A stretch of 64,000 bases of DNA from Mangrovimonas aestuarii (lineage in GTDB: Bacteria; Bacteroidota; Bacteroidia; Flavobacteriales; Flavobacteriaceae): the NCBI RefSeq assembly GCF_028767185.1, contig NZ_JARACK010000006.1, forward strand, positions 62,001 to 126,000, read 5' to 3'. Below are positions 7,801 through 15,781 of the stretch, one piece after another. The notes beneath the pieces are model-generated. The model made no database searches, had not been told where the DNA came from, and saw only the letters and a list, made by a program, of their open reading frames with translations. Within the stretch, counting starts at the first letter, position 1. Each line of letters starts with the position of its first letter. Made by a program: the position numbers and the translations under genes.

Positions 7801-9192
7801 TAAAATGGGAATGAAAACAATCAAAATGATAAGCTGTCCAAAAAAAGCCGCATTCATCATTTTTTTTGTTGACTTAGAAGCTATTTTATCTCTCTCGTCT
7901 GAGGTGATTTTTTTGATTTTAGAAAGTTTAGACACCATCAGAAACACTGTGCTTTCAACAATTATCACAGCGCCATCAACAATAATTCCAAAGTCGATAG
8001 CCCCCAAACTCATAAGATTTACCCAAACATCAAAAATATTCATCAGTATAAAGGCGAAAAGCAGCGACAAAGGAATCGTTGAAGCCACGATCAATCCGCC
8101 TCTCCAATTCCCCAAAAGCAAGACCAATACGAAAATCACTATTAATCCCCCTTCCAATAAATTCCCCTTTACGGTATTGGTTGTACTAGAAATCAATTTG
8201 CTTCTATCAAGGAACGGTTTGATACTAACACCTTCCGGTAAAGATTTCTGTATTTGGACAATACGCTCCTTAACACTTTGAATTACCTCGTTGGAGTTAG
8301 CACCTTTAAGCATTAATATCATACCACCAACAGCCTCTCCTTTTCCATCTTTAGTGAGAGCACCATAGCGAACAGCACTACCAAGCGTTACAGCAGCAAT
8401 ATCCTTAACTTTAACGGGGATATTATTAACATTACTGACCACGATATTTTCAAGATCGGTAATGCTTCGAGCCAACCCTTCTCCCCTAATAAAATTTGCT
8501 TGATGATTTTTCTCTATATAGGCTGCTCCAGTATTCTGGTTATTATTCTTCAGCGCCTCAAATACATCGGAAATAGTTAAATCAATAGCTCTTAACTCTT
8601 CAGGTTTAACGGTAATCTCGTATTGCTTTTTAGCACCTCCAAAAGCATTTACTTCTACAATTCCAGGAACCATTGCCATTTGTCGACGAACTATCCAATC
8701 TTGAATGGTTCGCAAGTCTGAAGTACTGTATCTATCTCTAAAAGCGTTATCCACTTCTAAAGTGTACTGATAAATTTCCCCCAAACCTGTAGAAATAGGA
8801 CCAATAGCTGGCTTACCAAATCCTTCTGGAATCTGTTCCTGTATTTCTGGTAATTTTTCAGAAACCAATTGTCTTGGAAGATATGTACCTACTCTATCGT
8901 CAAAAACAATGGTAACAACAGATAAACCAAATCTAGAAATAGACCTGATTTCCTTTACGTCTGGCAAATTGCCCAATGCCAACTCAATTGGGTAAGTTAT
9001 AAATTGTTCAATTTCTTCAGTACCCAAATTAGGAGCTTGGGTAATAACTTGAACTTGATTATTTGTAATATCGGGAACAGCATCAATAGGCACTTTTGTC
9101 ATGCTCCAAATCCCCACTCCTATAATAGCAAGTGTAAACAACCCGATAACAAACTTGTTCCGGATTGAAAAATCAATGATTTTATTTATCAT
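4858..9192 (-). CDS. CzcA-type heavy-metal RND efflux pump fused to a TolC-like outer-membrane factor
   Basis: This 1444-residue protein joins two components. Residues 1 to about 1040 are an RND pump with the usual twelve membrane segments. The motif DFGIIVDGA in the fourth segment (near residue 400) is the form seen in pumps for divalent metals such as Zn, Co, Cd or Ni, rather than the Cu/Ag form. Residues about 1066-1444 are an outer-membrane efflux protein of the TolC/CzcC family (TISIDEAVLMAKENYPLM...). Between them lies a signal-peptide-like segment (LAFVSVILIGLWSLNISAQ) with a possible cleavage after Ala1064. Such fusions are common in Bacteroidota. The adaptor gene follows two bases downstream, and the DUF6660 gene precedes it by 80 bases. 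Confidence 0.93.
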   Translation of the reverse strand: MINKIIDFSIRNKFVIGLFTLAIIGVGIWSMTKVPIDAVPDITNNQVQVITQAPNLGTEEIEQFITYPIELALGNLPDVKEIRSISRFGLSVVTIVFDDRVGTYLPRQLVSEKLPEIQEQIPEGFGKPAIGPISTGLGEIYQYTLEVDNAFRDRYSTSDLRTIQDWIVRRQMAMVPGIVEVNAFGGAKKQYEITVKPEELRAIDLTISDVFEALKNNNQNTGAAYIEKNHQANFIRGEGLARSITDLENIVVSNVNNIPVKVKDIAAVTLGSAVRYGALTKDGKGEAVGGMILMLKGANSNEVIQSVKERIVQIQKSLPEGVSIKPFLDRSKLISSTTNTVKGNLLEGGLIVIFVLVLLLGNWRGGLIVASTIPLSLLFAFILMNIFDVWVNLMSLGAIDFGIIVDGAVIIVESTVFLMVSKLSKIKKITSDERDKIASKSTKKMMNAAFFGQLIILIVFIPILALEGVEGKMFHPMALTFIFAMIGAMVLCLTYVPMVSSFFLRVPRNTKDSYGDKFVIWVENKYETILKITLKRSKLVMGIALGLFAVTIFLFTRMGGEFMPQLDEGDIAFHAILKPGSSLSETIQTTTKIERIVKAEFPNEVETVLGRIGVADVPTDPMPMDIADMFAILKPQSQWTAAKTKEELVDKIKEAISIVPGVNYEFTQPIEMRFNELLTGVREDVAIKLFGEDLQVLADKAEEIGKLVSSVPGVADLKVEATTGQPQISIYYNRNKLAQYGLQINTLNETVQTAFAGGIAGVIFEGEKRFDLVVRLDKSKRRDISDIQSLYVTLPSGAQIPLREVAEISYQAGPMQISRDNTNRRTYVGINIRDRDVKSVVKDIQEILDDKLNLPPGYYIRYGGAFENLERASSRLLFVVPLALALIFILIYFALKSLPQTLMIYFAIPMATIGGVLALWLRGMPFSISAGVGFIVLFGVAVLNGLVMISGLNELKEQGVTNLNDRIIEGTKRRIRPIMLTALTDIFGFLPMAISASAGAEVQRPLATVVIGGLFTATLLTLIVLPILYQWVEKKTEKRAITSKNKLAFVSVILIGLWSLNISAQEGIDSLNTISIDEAVLMAKENYPLMKVKQLEIEKQEQLKQTAFDLGSTQIFTGGEEIKGDVGVYTILGVGQSQINVFGIGAKRKLQDRRIELAQKGYELSGLQLELEVKKAWAYAYEQRLKYDLYKELDSIYTKFEKAVSLNYELEAISKLEYSTAKNQSFQVKLRKDQAYREYAIALQQLNLWLFSDEFYSVTENSMVQDSISLNSEIESHPAFLMAQNRVDVAAAIYNTAKADKLPKLNFQGGIQEISGNSGFYSYQAGLSIPFLSGTKRANVKTAKIDKQMAETNLELKQREVKIALIQAQQQYEKWKNTWLYYKENVLPLALEQRRGALLAYSEGAIDYIGFIQLMENAIRSEVDAIESLSKYFDSLFELQYFKQ

Positions 9193-9272
9193 GAGATAAG
9201 ATTAAATGTTCAACAATATGCTTTAATTCCATTGAAAATTGGAACACAGCAAATCTTAGCTATATTGTAACA

Positions 9273-9581
9273 TTAAACCCTTGGAGGCTGAAGCAAAGGC
9301 CTTGTGAAATTTTTGCCCTCACTATTAAAGTGAATGAAAATATTAGTCGGAATATCGAAATTCGGAACCTGATATTCCACTAAATCAAAATGTGTCGCAT
9401 GTACGTGGCAACAATGGCATTGGCAGAAAGGAGAACAAAGATCAGCATTGGAATGGTCATGATCATCTCCATGATTTGACATTTCAATTTTAACCTCATT
9501 ACTGTCCACGACAGCATCACCACAAGGCACAAAGTTCAGTGCCAAAATGTAGAAGGATAATATGAAGGTTAAATATTTCAT
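9273..9581 (-). CDS. DUF6660-like small Cys/His-rich exported protein
   Basis: This is a 102-residue protein with a signal peptide (MKYLTFILSFYILALNFVPCG). The mature part is rich in His and Cys: HGDDHDHSNADLC, then CQCHCCHVHATH. It resembles DUF6660, a small family found in front of heavy-metal RND genes in Bacteroidota. It is probably a periplasmic metal-binding protein or sensor, inferred from composition and position. A perfect TATATTTG box ends only six bases before the start codon, so the transcript may have almost no leader. It is the first gene of the operon with the pump fusion and the adaptor. Confidence 0.7.
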   Translation of the reverse strand: MKYLTFILSFYILALNFVPCGDAVVDSNEVKIEMSNHGDDHDHSNADLCSPFCQCHCCHVHATHFDLVEYQVPNFDIPTNIFIHFNSEGKNFTRPLLQPPRV

Positions 9582-9586
9582 TGTGC

Positions 9587-9594
9587 CAAATATA
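9587..9594 (-). promoter_or_regulatory. -7 box of the metal-efflux operon
   Basis: The minus strand reads TATATTTG, an exact match to the Bacteroidota -7 consensus TAnnTTTG. It lies six bases before the DUF6660 start codon, so initiation would fall at or within a few bases of the ATG. The -33 region is weak. Confidence 0.55.
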
Positions 9595-9647
9595 CAAAAA
9601 TATGAATGCCCTTAAATGAGTTAAAATAATCTTCGCAATTGATAAAC

Positions 9648-9678
9648 AAAAAAACGCCGACTTAAAAAGTCGGCGTTT
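9648..9678 (-). terminator. Terminator of carB
   Basis: A 12-bp perfect stem (AAACGCCGACTT and its complement) with a three-base loop is followed on the minus strand by seven T residues. It lies 26 bases past the carB stop codon. Confidence 0.9.
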
Positions 9679-9703
9679 AGAATATTCATTTTTTTGAGTT
9701 TTA

Positions 9704-12556
9704 TTATTTACTCAAGTACATTTTGCGTCTTGAATAAAGGTTATAAAACTCATCTTCTTTCAAGCTGTCAATGAACAGGATGCTTTCACCTGTACTCTTC
9801 ATTTCTGGTCCTAGCTTTTTGTCTACGTTAGGGAATTTGTTGAAAGAGAATACTGGTTGCTTAATTGCATATCCGTCCAAGTGTGGTTTGAAATCAAAAT
9901 CAGTTACCTTTTTGTCTCCCAACATCACTTTTGTAGCGTAGTTTACGTAAGGCTCTCCGTAAGCCTTGGCTATAAATGGTACGGTACGTGATGCTCTTGG
10001 GTTTGCCTCAATAATGTATACCTTATCGTCCTTAATAGCAAACTGAATGTTTATCAAACCTACAGTATTCAATGCCTTGGCAATTTTCACAGTATGGTCT
10101 TTAATCTGCTGCATCACAAGGTCTCCTAAGTTAAACGGAGGCAATGTTGCGTTACTATCACCTGAGTGGATACCACAAGGTTCAATGTGCTCCATTATAC
10201 CGATGATGTATACGTTCTCTCCATCACAGATTGCATCTGCTTCTGCTTCGATAGCACCATCTAAGTAGTGATCCAATAACAATTTGTTGTTAGGAATCTT
10301 ACGTAGTAAGTCTACAACGTGCTCTTCCAACTCCTGCTTGTTGATCACAATTTTCATTCCTTGTCCCCCTAATACGTATGATGGACGCACCAATATTGGG
10401 AAATCTAATTTATCGGCCACTGCAAGGGCTTCATCTGCAGTTTCAGCAGTATCAAATTCTGGATAAGGAATATCGTTTTCCTTCAACAATTTTGAGAAGT
10501 GTCCACGATCTTCCGCCAAGTCAAGTGACTCATAACTGGTACCGATGATATTGATACCGTAACGATCTAGTTTTTCGGCTAATTTAAGAGCTGTTTGTCC
10601 ACCAAGCTGAACGATTACACCTTCTGGCTTTTCGTGTTTAATGATATCATAAATATGTTCCCAGAATACAGGTTCGAAATAAAGCTTATCTGCTGTATCA
10701 AAGTCGGTAGAAACCGTTTCTGGGTTACAGTTAATCATGATAGTTTCGTAACCAGCTTCTGCAGCTGCCAATACTCCGTGTACACAACAGTAATCGAACT
10801 CAATTCCTTGACCAATACGGTTTGGACCAGACCCTAGTACAATGATTTTCTTCTTGTCTGTAACTACACTTTCGTTAGCTGCATAACGCTCACCATTTGC
10901 TGTTTCTACTTCATTTTCAAATGTAGAGTAGTAATAAGGTGTTTGCGCTTTAAATTCTGCCGCACAAGTATCAACCAGTTTGTATACACGGTTGATGTTC
11001 ATTTCTTCACGCTTTCTGTATACTTGGCTTTCAAGACAGTTAAGCATGTGAGCTATCTGACGGTCACCGTAACCTTTTTGTTTTGCTTCCAATAACAGGT
11101 CACGTTCAATAGTATCTATAGTGAACTTAGAAATTTCTTTCTCTAAGAAATAAAGCTCTTCGTATTGCTTTAAGAACCACATGTCGATCTTGGTGATCTC
11201 GTGGATGGTACTTAATGGAATTCCAATGTGGATTGCGTCGTAAATAACAAATACACGATCCCAAGAAGCATGAGTAAGCTTTTCAATAATGGTATTGTAA
11301 TCTTTATACCCTTTACCATCGGCGCCTATACCGTTACGCTTAATCTCCAACGATTGGGTTGCTTTATGCAGTGCTTCCTGGAATGAACGTCCAATTCCCA
11401 TTACTTCACCTACCGATTTCATTTGAAGCCCTAATGTACGGTCACTTCCTTCAAACTTATCGAAGTTCCAACGTGGTATTTTAACGATTACGTAGTCTAA
11501 TGTTGGCTCGAATAAAGCTGAAGTAGACTTTGTAATTTGGTTATCTAATTCATCAAGTGTATAACCAATAGCTAATTTAGATGCAATTTTGGCAATAGGA
11601 TAACCAGTTGCCTTAGAAGCTAATGCAGAAGAACGAGATACACGTGGGTTAATCTCGATAGCAATGATTTCTTCTTCATTATCCGGACTTACAGCAAACT
11701 GAACGTTACATCCTCCGGCAAAGTCACCAATGCTACGCATCATCTTGATAGCCATGTCACGCATCTTCTGGAAAGTACGATCAGAAAGCGTCATTGCAGG
11801 GGCTACTGTGATAGAGTCTCCAGTATGAATTCCCATAGGATCCATATTCTCGATAGTACAGATAATTACAACGTTATCATTCTTATCGCGTAACAACTCC
11901 AATTCATACTCCTTCCAACCCATCATGGCCTTATCGATCATTACTTCGTGGATTGGAGAAATTTCTAAACCATGGCTTAGTTGTTTGTCAAAATCTTCTT
12001 TTCTGTAAACGATAGATGCACCCGCACCTCCTAATGTATAAGAAGCTCTAATAACCAAAGGGAATCCAAATTCCTGTGCTATTTCTTTTCCTTGAAGGAA
12101 AGAGTTTGCAGTAGCTTGAGGTGCCATTGGCACACCAATTTTGGTCATTAACTCTCTGAACTGTTCGCGATCCTCAGTGATATTGATGGCATCGATGTCT
12201 ACACCGATAAGCTCAACACCAAAATCTTTCCAAATACCTTTTTCATCAGCTTCAATAGCCAAATTCAATGCTGTTTGCCCTCCCATAGTTGGCAATACTG
12301 CATCAATATTTGGATGTTTCTTTAAAATTTCAATAATCGATTTTGTAGTTAGCGGCTTTAAGTAAACATGATCGGCCATAGAAGGATCGGTCATGATGGT
12401 CGCAGGATTTGAATTAATCAAAATGGTTTCTATACCATCTTCTCTTAACGATCTTAACGACTGTGTTCCTGAATAATCAAATTCGCAGGCTTGACCAATT
12501 ACAATGGGACCAGACCCAATAATTAAAACGGATTTAAGGTTTGGATTCTTCGGCAT
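9704..12556 (-). CDS. carB: Carbamoyl-phosphate synthase large subunit (short form)
   Basis: CarB makes carbamoyl phosphate from bicarbonate, ATP and the ammonia delivered by CarA, for pyrimidine and arginine synthesis. Both synthetase halves are present. The first begins KSVLIIGSGPIVIGQACEFDYSG with its ATP-grasp domain. The second begins KIIVLGSGPNRIGQGIEFDYC with a second ATP-grasp domain (ILVRPSYVLGGQGM). At 950 residues it is about 120 shorter than the E. coli enzyme (1073). It stops soon after the GPEMKSTGE segment, so the C-terminal MGS-like allosteric domain, which binds ornithine and UMP in E. coli, is missing. Short CarB forms are, as far as I recall, usual in flavobacteria. CarA is not in the window. 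A strong terminator follows. Confidence 0.97.
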   Translation of the reverse strand: MPKNPNLKSVLIIGSGPIVIGQACEFDYSGTQSLRSLREDGIETILINSNPATIMTDPSMADHVYLKPLTTKSIIEILKKHPNIDAVLPTMGGQTALNLAIEADEKGIWKDFGVELIGVDIDAINITEDREQFRELMTKIGVPMAPQATANSFLQGKEIAQEFGFPLVIRASYTLGGAGASIVYRKEDFDKQLSHGLEISPIHEVMIDKAMMGWKEYELELLRDKNDNVVIICTIENMDPMGIHTGDSITVAPAMTLSDRTFQKMRDMAIKMMRSIGDFAGGCNVQFAVSPDNEEEIIAIEINPRVSRSSALASKATGYPIAKIASKLAIGYTLDELDNQITKSTSALFEPTLDYVIVKIPRWNFDKFEGSDRTLGLQMKSVGEVMGIGRSFQEALHKATQSLEIKRNGIGADGKGYKDYNTIIEKLTHASWDRVFVIYDAIHIGIPLSTIHEITKIDMWFLKQYEELYFLEKEISKFTIDTIERDLLLEAKQKGYGDRQIAHMLNCLESQVYRKREEMNINRVYKLVDTCAAEFKAQTPYYYSTFENEVETANGERYAANESVVTDKKKIIVLGSGPNRIGQGIEFDYCCVHGVLAAAEAGYETIMINCNPETVSTDFDTADKLYFEPVFWEHIYDIIKHEKPEGVIVQLGGQTALKLAEKLDRYGINIIGTSYESLDLAEDRGHFSKLLKENDIPYPEFDTAETADEALAVADKLDFPILVRPSYVLGGQGMKIVINKQELEEHVVDLLRKIPNNKLLLDHYLDGAIEAEADAICDGENVYIIGIMEHIEPCGIHSGDSNATLPPFNLGDLVMQQIKDHTVKIAKALNTVGLINIQFAIKDDKVYIIEANPRASRTVPFIAKAYGEPYVNYATKVMLGDKKVTDFDFKPHLDGYAIKQPVFSFNKFPNVDKKLGPEMKSTGESILFIDSLKEDEFYNLYSRRKMYLSK

Positions 12557-12612
12557 TCTAACAATTATTGTGTTGTATTAATTCTTTTTTAACATCCCTT
12601 TTGGGTAGGTAT

Positions 12613-12645
12613 AAAAAAAGGCGTTACGTTTAAAGTAACACCTTT
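12613..12645 (-). terminator. Terminator of rpmH
   Basis: The arms AAAGGTGTTAC and GTAACGCCTTT (minus strand) form an 11-bp stem with one mismatch, followed by a T run. It lies 22 bases past the rpmH stop codon and before carB. Confidence 0.85.
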
Positions 12646-12667
12646 AGTATATTAACTTACGCTAACA

Positions 12668-12826
12668 TTATTTTTTATGTCTTGGTTCAGAAGATACAGA
12701 CAATTTCTTTCTTCCCTTAGCTCTTCTACGAGCAAGTACTTTTCTTCCATTAGCAGAGGCCATTCTTTCTCTAAACCCGTGCTTGTTTCTTCTTTTTCTT
12801 TTCGATGGTTGAAACGTTCTTTTCAT
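12668..12826 (-). CDS. rpmH: 50S ribosomal protein L34
   Basis: This 52-residue, very basic protein begins [20 protein letters not shown]. That is the invariant N-terminus of L34, followed by the [20 protein letters not shown] core. It is a structural protein of the large ribosomal subunit. The C-terminus ([12 protein letters not shown]) is a few residues longer than in E. coli L34, as is common in Bacteroidota. A well-formed promoter lies about 75 bases upstream and a terminator follows, so it is likely to be transcribed alone. The dnaA and rnpA genes often found beside rpmH in other phyla are not here. Confidence 0.98.
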   Translation of the reverse strand: MKRTFQPSKRKRRNKHGFRERMASANGRKVLARRRAKGRKKLSVSSEPRHKK

Positions 12827-12901
12827 TTCTTAAATATCTTTATCTTCTTGAATAATTCTTTTAAAAATCCGTGCACCGGAATACTCTCCCAAAGTGCGGC
12901 G

Positions 12902-12932
12902 CAAATATACGACAAGTTTTCACTTTGACAAA
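12902..12932 (-). promoter_or_regulatory. Promoter of rpmH
   Basis: On the minus strand a TTTG element (12929-12932) is separated by exactly 19 bases from TATATTTG (12902-12909). This fits the Bacteroidota primary sigma pattern. The predicted leader to the rpmH start is about 70 bases. Confidence 0.8.
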
Positions 12933-13001
12933 CCTTATTATAAAAATATTTTTTCAGTAAAAATTTTAGTTTCTTTGTACCCCAAAAGAAAATTCATCTT
13001 A

Positions 13002-13298
13002 ATGGGGCGCCAGAAAAACTATATCGTTATTCTTTCAATGCTTTGCAGCTGTATTGTATTGACCCAAAAACCTTTGCAATATAAACTAAAGATTGGAGAC
13101 AACCTTAATATAATCCAAAAAATGGTTCAAACCATTGAACAGGATATTGACGGTTCGCAGCATGTAATGACCAATGAATTGGAAAACGAATTTTTGTTTG
13201 TGTTTACAAAATTAAACGACAGATGTGTAGATATGGCTCTCCTTTTTGATAAGTTTCGCTTAAAGATTTCGTCTAATCTTTATGGTATCATAACATAA
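13002..13298 (+). pseudogene. Truncated DUF6263-like exported protein gene
   Basis: The frame from the ATG at 13002 encodes 98 residues: a hydrophobic leader (IVILSMLCSCIVLTQ), then LQYKLKIGDNLNIIQKMVQT, a DGSQHVMTNEL segment and a strand ending KISSNLYGIIT. The layout follows the first third of DUF6263-type flavobacterial proteins (leader, YKLKVGD, ITQxxDGxxHEMTN), which I recall as about 250-280 residues. Here a stop codon comes right after the SSNLYG segment. The 74 bases before the next gene are A-rich and carry no trace of the remaining domain. I therefore read it as a 3'-deleted remnant, though a short expressed protein cannot be excluded. Confidence 0.55.
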
Positions 13299-13372
13299 AG
13301 TCAAATGGAAAACCAAAAAACACCAACTACAATAACAAGCAAAAACAATATATAAAACCAAATAAACACTTT

Positions 13373-13942
13373 ATGTACAACAAAATAATAAAACTTATAA
13401 TCGCGGCAGGTATTATAGCTTATGCAATTTGGCAAATGATAGATGGCTATATAGGTAATGGTATCATGCTTATTTTGCTTTCATTAATCTTCATATTCCT
13501 ATACTTTAAAAATGAGTTTATACTACTTGCATTTTTGAGATTGAGGAAGCAGGATTTTGAAGGTGCAAAAAAGTGGCTTAATAAAATAAAGAATCCTGAA
13601 ACTGCTTTAGTAAAAAAGCAACAAGGCTACTACAACTACCTTCATGGCATTATGGTTTCACAAACCAATATGAATGATGCTGAGCGTTACTTCAAAAAAG
13701 CTGTAGATCTTGGACTATCCATGGATCATGATATGGCTATGACTAAATTAAACCTTGCTGGAATAGCTTTAACTAAAAGAAGAAAACAAGAAGCGCAACG
13801 TTTATTGAATGAAGCCCAAAAACTAGACTCAAGAGGTATGCTGACAGATCAAATAAAAATGATGAAAGACAATATGAAGCGTGCACAAATGCCTAACCAG
13901 CACTATGGCGGACACAGACAGCAACGCATGAAGAGAAAGTAA
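13373..13942 (+). CDS. Membrane-anchored TPR protein
   Basis: This 189-residue protein has two hydrophobic segments near the N-terminus (residues about 6-23 and 27-45). The rest is helical and cytoplasmic. Three TPR-like units are visible: DFEGAKKWLNKI, GIMVSQTNMNDAERYFKKAVDLG and NLAGIALTKRRKQEAQRLLNEAQKL. The tail is very basic (HRQQRMKRK). TPR modules bind partner proteins. No specific partner can be named. The gene is followed by a strong hairpin terminator and appears to be transcribed alone or with the truncated gene upstream. Confidence 0.7.
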   Translation: MYNKIIKLIIAAGIIAYAIWQMIDGYIGNGIMLILLSLIFIFLYFKNEFILLAFLRLRKQDFEGAKKWLNKIKNPETALVKKQQGYYNYLHGIMVSQTNMNDAERYFKKAVDLGLSMDHDMAMTKLNLAGIALTKRRKQEAQRLLNEAQKLDSRGMLTDQIKMMKDNMKRAQMPNQHYGGHRQQRMKRK

Positions 13943-13986
13943 AATTTAGATTCTAGATTTTGGACTTTTTACATATTTGAAATATA

Positions 13987-14012
13987 AATGCCGGGAAATC
14001 CCGGCATTTTTT
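13987..14012. terminator. Bidirectional terminator between the TPR and lytic transglycosylase genes
   Basis: The perfect stem ATGCCGGG / CCCGGCAT with the loop AAAT is flanked by A and T runs. It lies between two converging genes. Confidence 0.85.
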
Positions 14013-14030
14013 ATGTACACTAGATATTTT

Positions 14031-14954
14031 CTATTTGTAGTGACCTTTTTCAGGTATCTCAATAAAATACTGTTTACGTGATTTATTGTTAAGAAAAGGT
14101 TCACGCAGCCAAGGATTATGGATTTTTAAAATCTTATAGTTAATATCAAACTTTTCAGCAAACTTAGTAAAGTCCGTTACGGCAGTATCCACTTCCACTT
14201 TATAGGTAGGGACCTCTTTATACAAATCTTTTTCTCTAAAGTTAAATCCGTATTTATCGGGATGGGTTAAAATTTCCTTTAGTGCAACAATTCTAAACAC
14301 ATATCGACCTGTTTCCTCACCTAATAATAAATCGTAATAATCCTTCACATTCTGATCGTCAAGTCGTCTGGATATTCCATTTTTACCTGCATTATAAGCT
14401 GCTGCTGCCAAAGTCCAACTACCAAATTCTTCTTTTGATTCCAATAAATATTGACAAGCCGCTTCTGTTGCCTTTTCTAAATTATAACGTTCATCCACAT
14501 TATCATTAACTTCCAAACCATTCTCCCTTGCGGTTGCCGGCATGATTTGCCAAACACCTCTTGCTCCAGCTGGTGACACCACATTAAGAAGGCCGCTTTC
14601 AATTACAGCCAAATATTTAAAATCGTCAGGTACGCCATATTTTTTTAAAATAGGCTCAATGGTCGGGAAATATTTGTAAGCTCTTTTAAACAATAAAAGA
14701 CCATTAGACTGCCAATAGGTATTCACCAATAATTCACGATCAATCCGTTCATAAATATCTGGATCATTTATAGGCATAGCCTCACCTGCAAATTCTAAGT
14801 ACTCTGGAACAGGTAATGCATAAACATTATAATCATTGATAAGCTTAGACTCAAAATTTTCATCGGTTGGAGCGTCCTGGAGTGCGTAAATAAATAACGC
14901 TGCTAAGCTCAATAATCCTACAAACGCCAGCCCTTTCTGTAATGTTTTCATCAT
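14031..14954 (-). CDS. Lytic murein transglycosylase (SLT domain, MltD-like)
   Basis: This 307-residue exported protein has a signal or anchor segment (residues about 7-25) and an SLT lysozyme-like domain. The catalytic glutamate is probably Glu119 in LAVIESGL. It is followed by the family pattern SPAGARGVWQIMPATARENGL and AAAAYNAGKNGISRRL. It would cleave the MurNAc-GlcNAc bond of peptidoglycan with anhydro-ring formation. Unlike E. coli MltD it has no LysM repeats. The C-terminal part only hints at one (YKVEVDTAVTDFTKFAEKFDINYKIL resembles a LysM-like helix pair). The alpha/beta hydrolase gene lies 30 bases upstream on the same strand. Confidence 0.9.
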   Translation of the reverse strand: MMKTLQKGLAFVGLLSLAALFIYALQDAPTDENFESKLINDYNVYALPVPEYLEFAGEAMPINDPDIYERIDRELLVNTYWQSNGLLLFKRAYKYFPTIEPILKKYGVPDDFKYLAVIESGLLNVVSPAGARGVWQIMPATARENGLEVNDNVDERYNLEKATEAACQYLLESKEEFGSWTLAAAAYNAGKNGISRRLDDQNVKDYYDLLLGEETGRYVFRIVALKEILTHPDKYGFNFREKDLYKEVPTYKVEVDTAVTDFTKFAEKFDINYKILKIHNPWLREPFLNNKSRKQYFIEIPEKGHYK

Positions 14955-14984
14955 TAGTTCAGTTTATATAAAGTTATAAATAAA

Positions 14985-15668
14985 TTATGTTTTTTCCACG
15001 CAATTCTCTTGACAAATCAAGCCTTCTAAATGCTCATTAAACCACTTAAATCTATTGATGATCATGATATGGGTTCCACCCTTAATCACCAAGCAATTTT
15101 GAATATATTTTATTGGGAAAACGCCGTCTTTATCACCATGAATATGCACTATATCTTTAATAGGTATCTCTCTATCCCAGCACACTACCTGCTCTATGGC
15201 CCAATCTAAATAGCGCTTATCATTAACAGACAGATATTTTTTATACAATTCAACTCGCTTTGAAGCCGTTTTACCTAATGCATATTTAGCCAGTTTTTCT
15301 ACATCCCCTAATAGTTTTGTTGGTAATAATTTGTAGGTTTTGGTCAAACGTCCCAACTTCATACGTCTAGGAAGTTCATGTCTGGTTTTAACACTTGATA
15401 TTATTATTATTTTTTTAACATTTAAAAACTGACTCATCTCTTGTACCAATATTCCTCCAAACGAAACCCCTATCAAAACAACATTATCATAAACTACCTT
15501 TTTAGACATACGCTGTGCATAGTCTTCAAGAGACTCTTCTTGCTCGGGCATTAACCATTCCAACCAATGCATCTCAAACTTTTCTTTAGGTAATTCTATA
15601 TGTTCAAAAATTGTAGGGTTTGCCGCCATTCCCGGCATCATATAAACATGTGTTATTTGGTGATTCAT
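14985..15668 (-). CDS. Alpha/beta hydrolase
   Basis: This 227-residue protein of the alpha/beta-hydrolase fold has no signal peptide. The nucleophile elbow is G-V-S-F-G at residues 67-71, with Ser69 in IGVSFGG. An early MPGMAAN segment supplies the usual oxyanion loop. The acid and base are probably in HGDKDGVFP and GGTHIMI near the C-terminus. The substrate cannot be told. The gene precedes the lytic transglycosylase by 30 bases and may be co-transcribed with it. The fold is clear; the function is open. Confidence 0.8.
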   Translation of the reverse strand: MNHQITHVYMMPGMAANPTIFEHIELPKEKFEMHWLEWLMPEQEESLEDYAQRMSKKVVYDNVVLIGVSFGGILVQEMSQFLNVKKIIIISSVKTRHELPRRMKLGRLTKTYKLLPTKLLGDVEKLAKYALGKTASKRVELYKKYLSVNDKRYLDWAIEQVVCWDREIPIKDIVHIHGDKDGVFPIKYIQNCLVIKGGTHIMIINRFKWFNEHLEGLICQENCVEKT

Positions 15669-15711
15669 AGCGTATTAGACAAATCTCGCCTAAATATTAA
15701 GATTTTTTTCG

Positions 15712-15719
15712 TAATTTTG
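15712..15719 (+). promoter_or_regulatory. -7 box upstream of the small acetyltransferase gene
   Basis: TAATTTTG matches TAnnTTTG and lies 62 bases before the start of the gene at 15782. No good -33 element is seen, so this is tentative. Confidence 0.4.
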
Positions 15720-15781
15720 TGCTGCAAATTAAAAAATAGTACTCACTATTTAAACTCCTTTTATTAAAAACTACGAACACA

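Noticed and set aside
7805-8281. Plus-strand ORF of 158 codons opposite the CzcA fusion
   Set aside because: It is a shadow of a conserved pump reading frame; its composition (Ser/Thr/Ile-rich, no domain) fits an antisense artefact.
12621-12639. GTTAC-N7-GTAAC inverted repeat as a copy of the shared operator
   Set aside because: Arms are in the opposite order and it forms the stem of the rpmH terminator, so it is a hairpin, not the same site.
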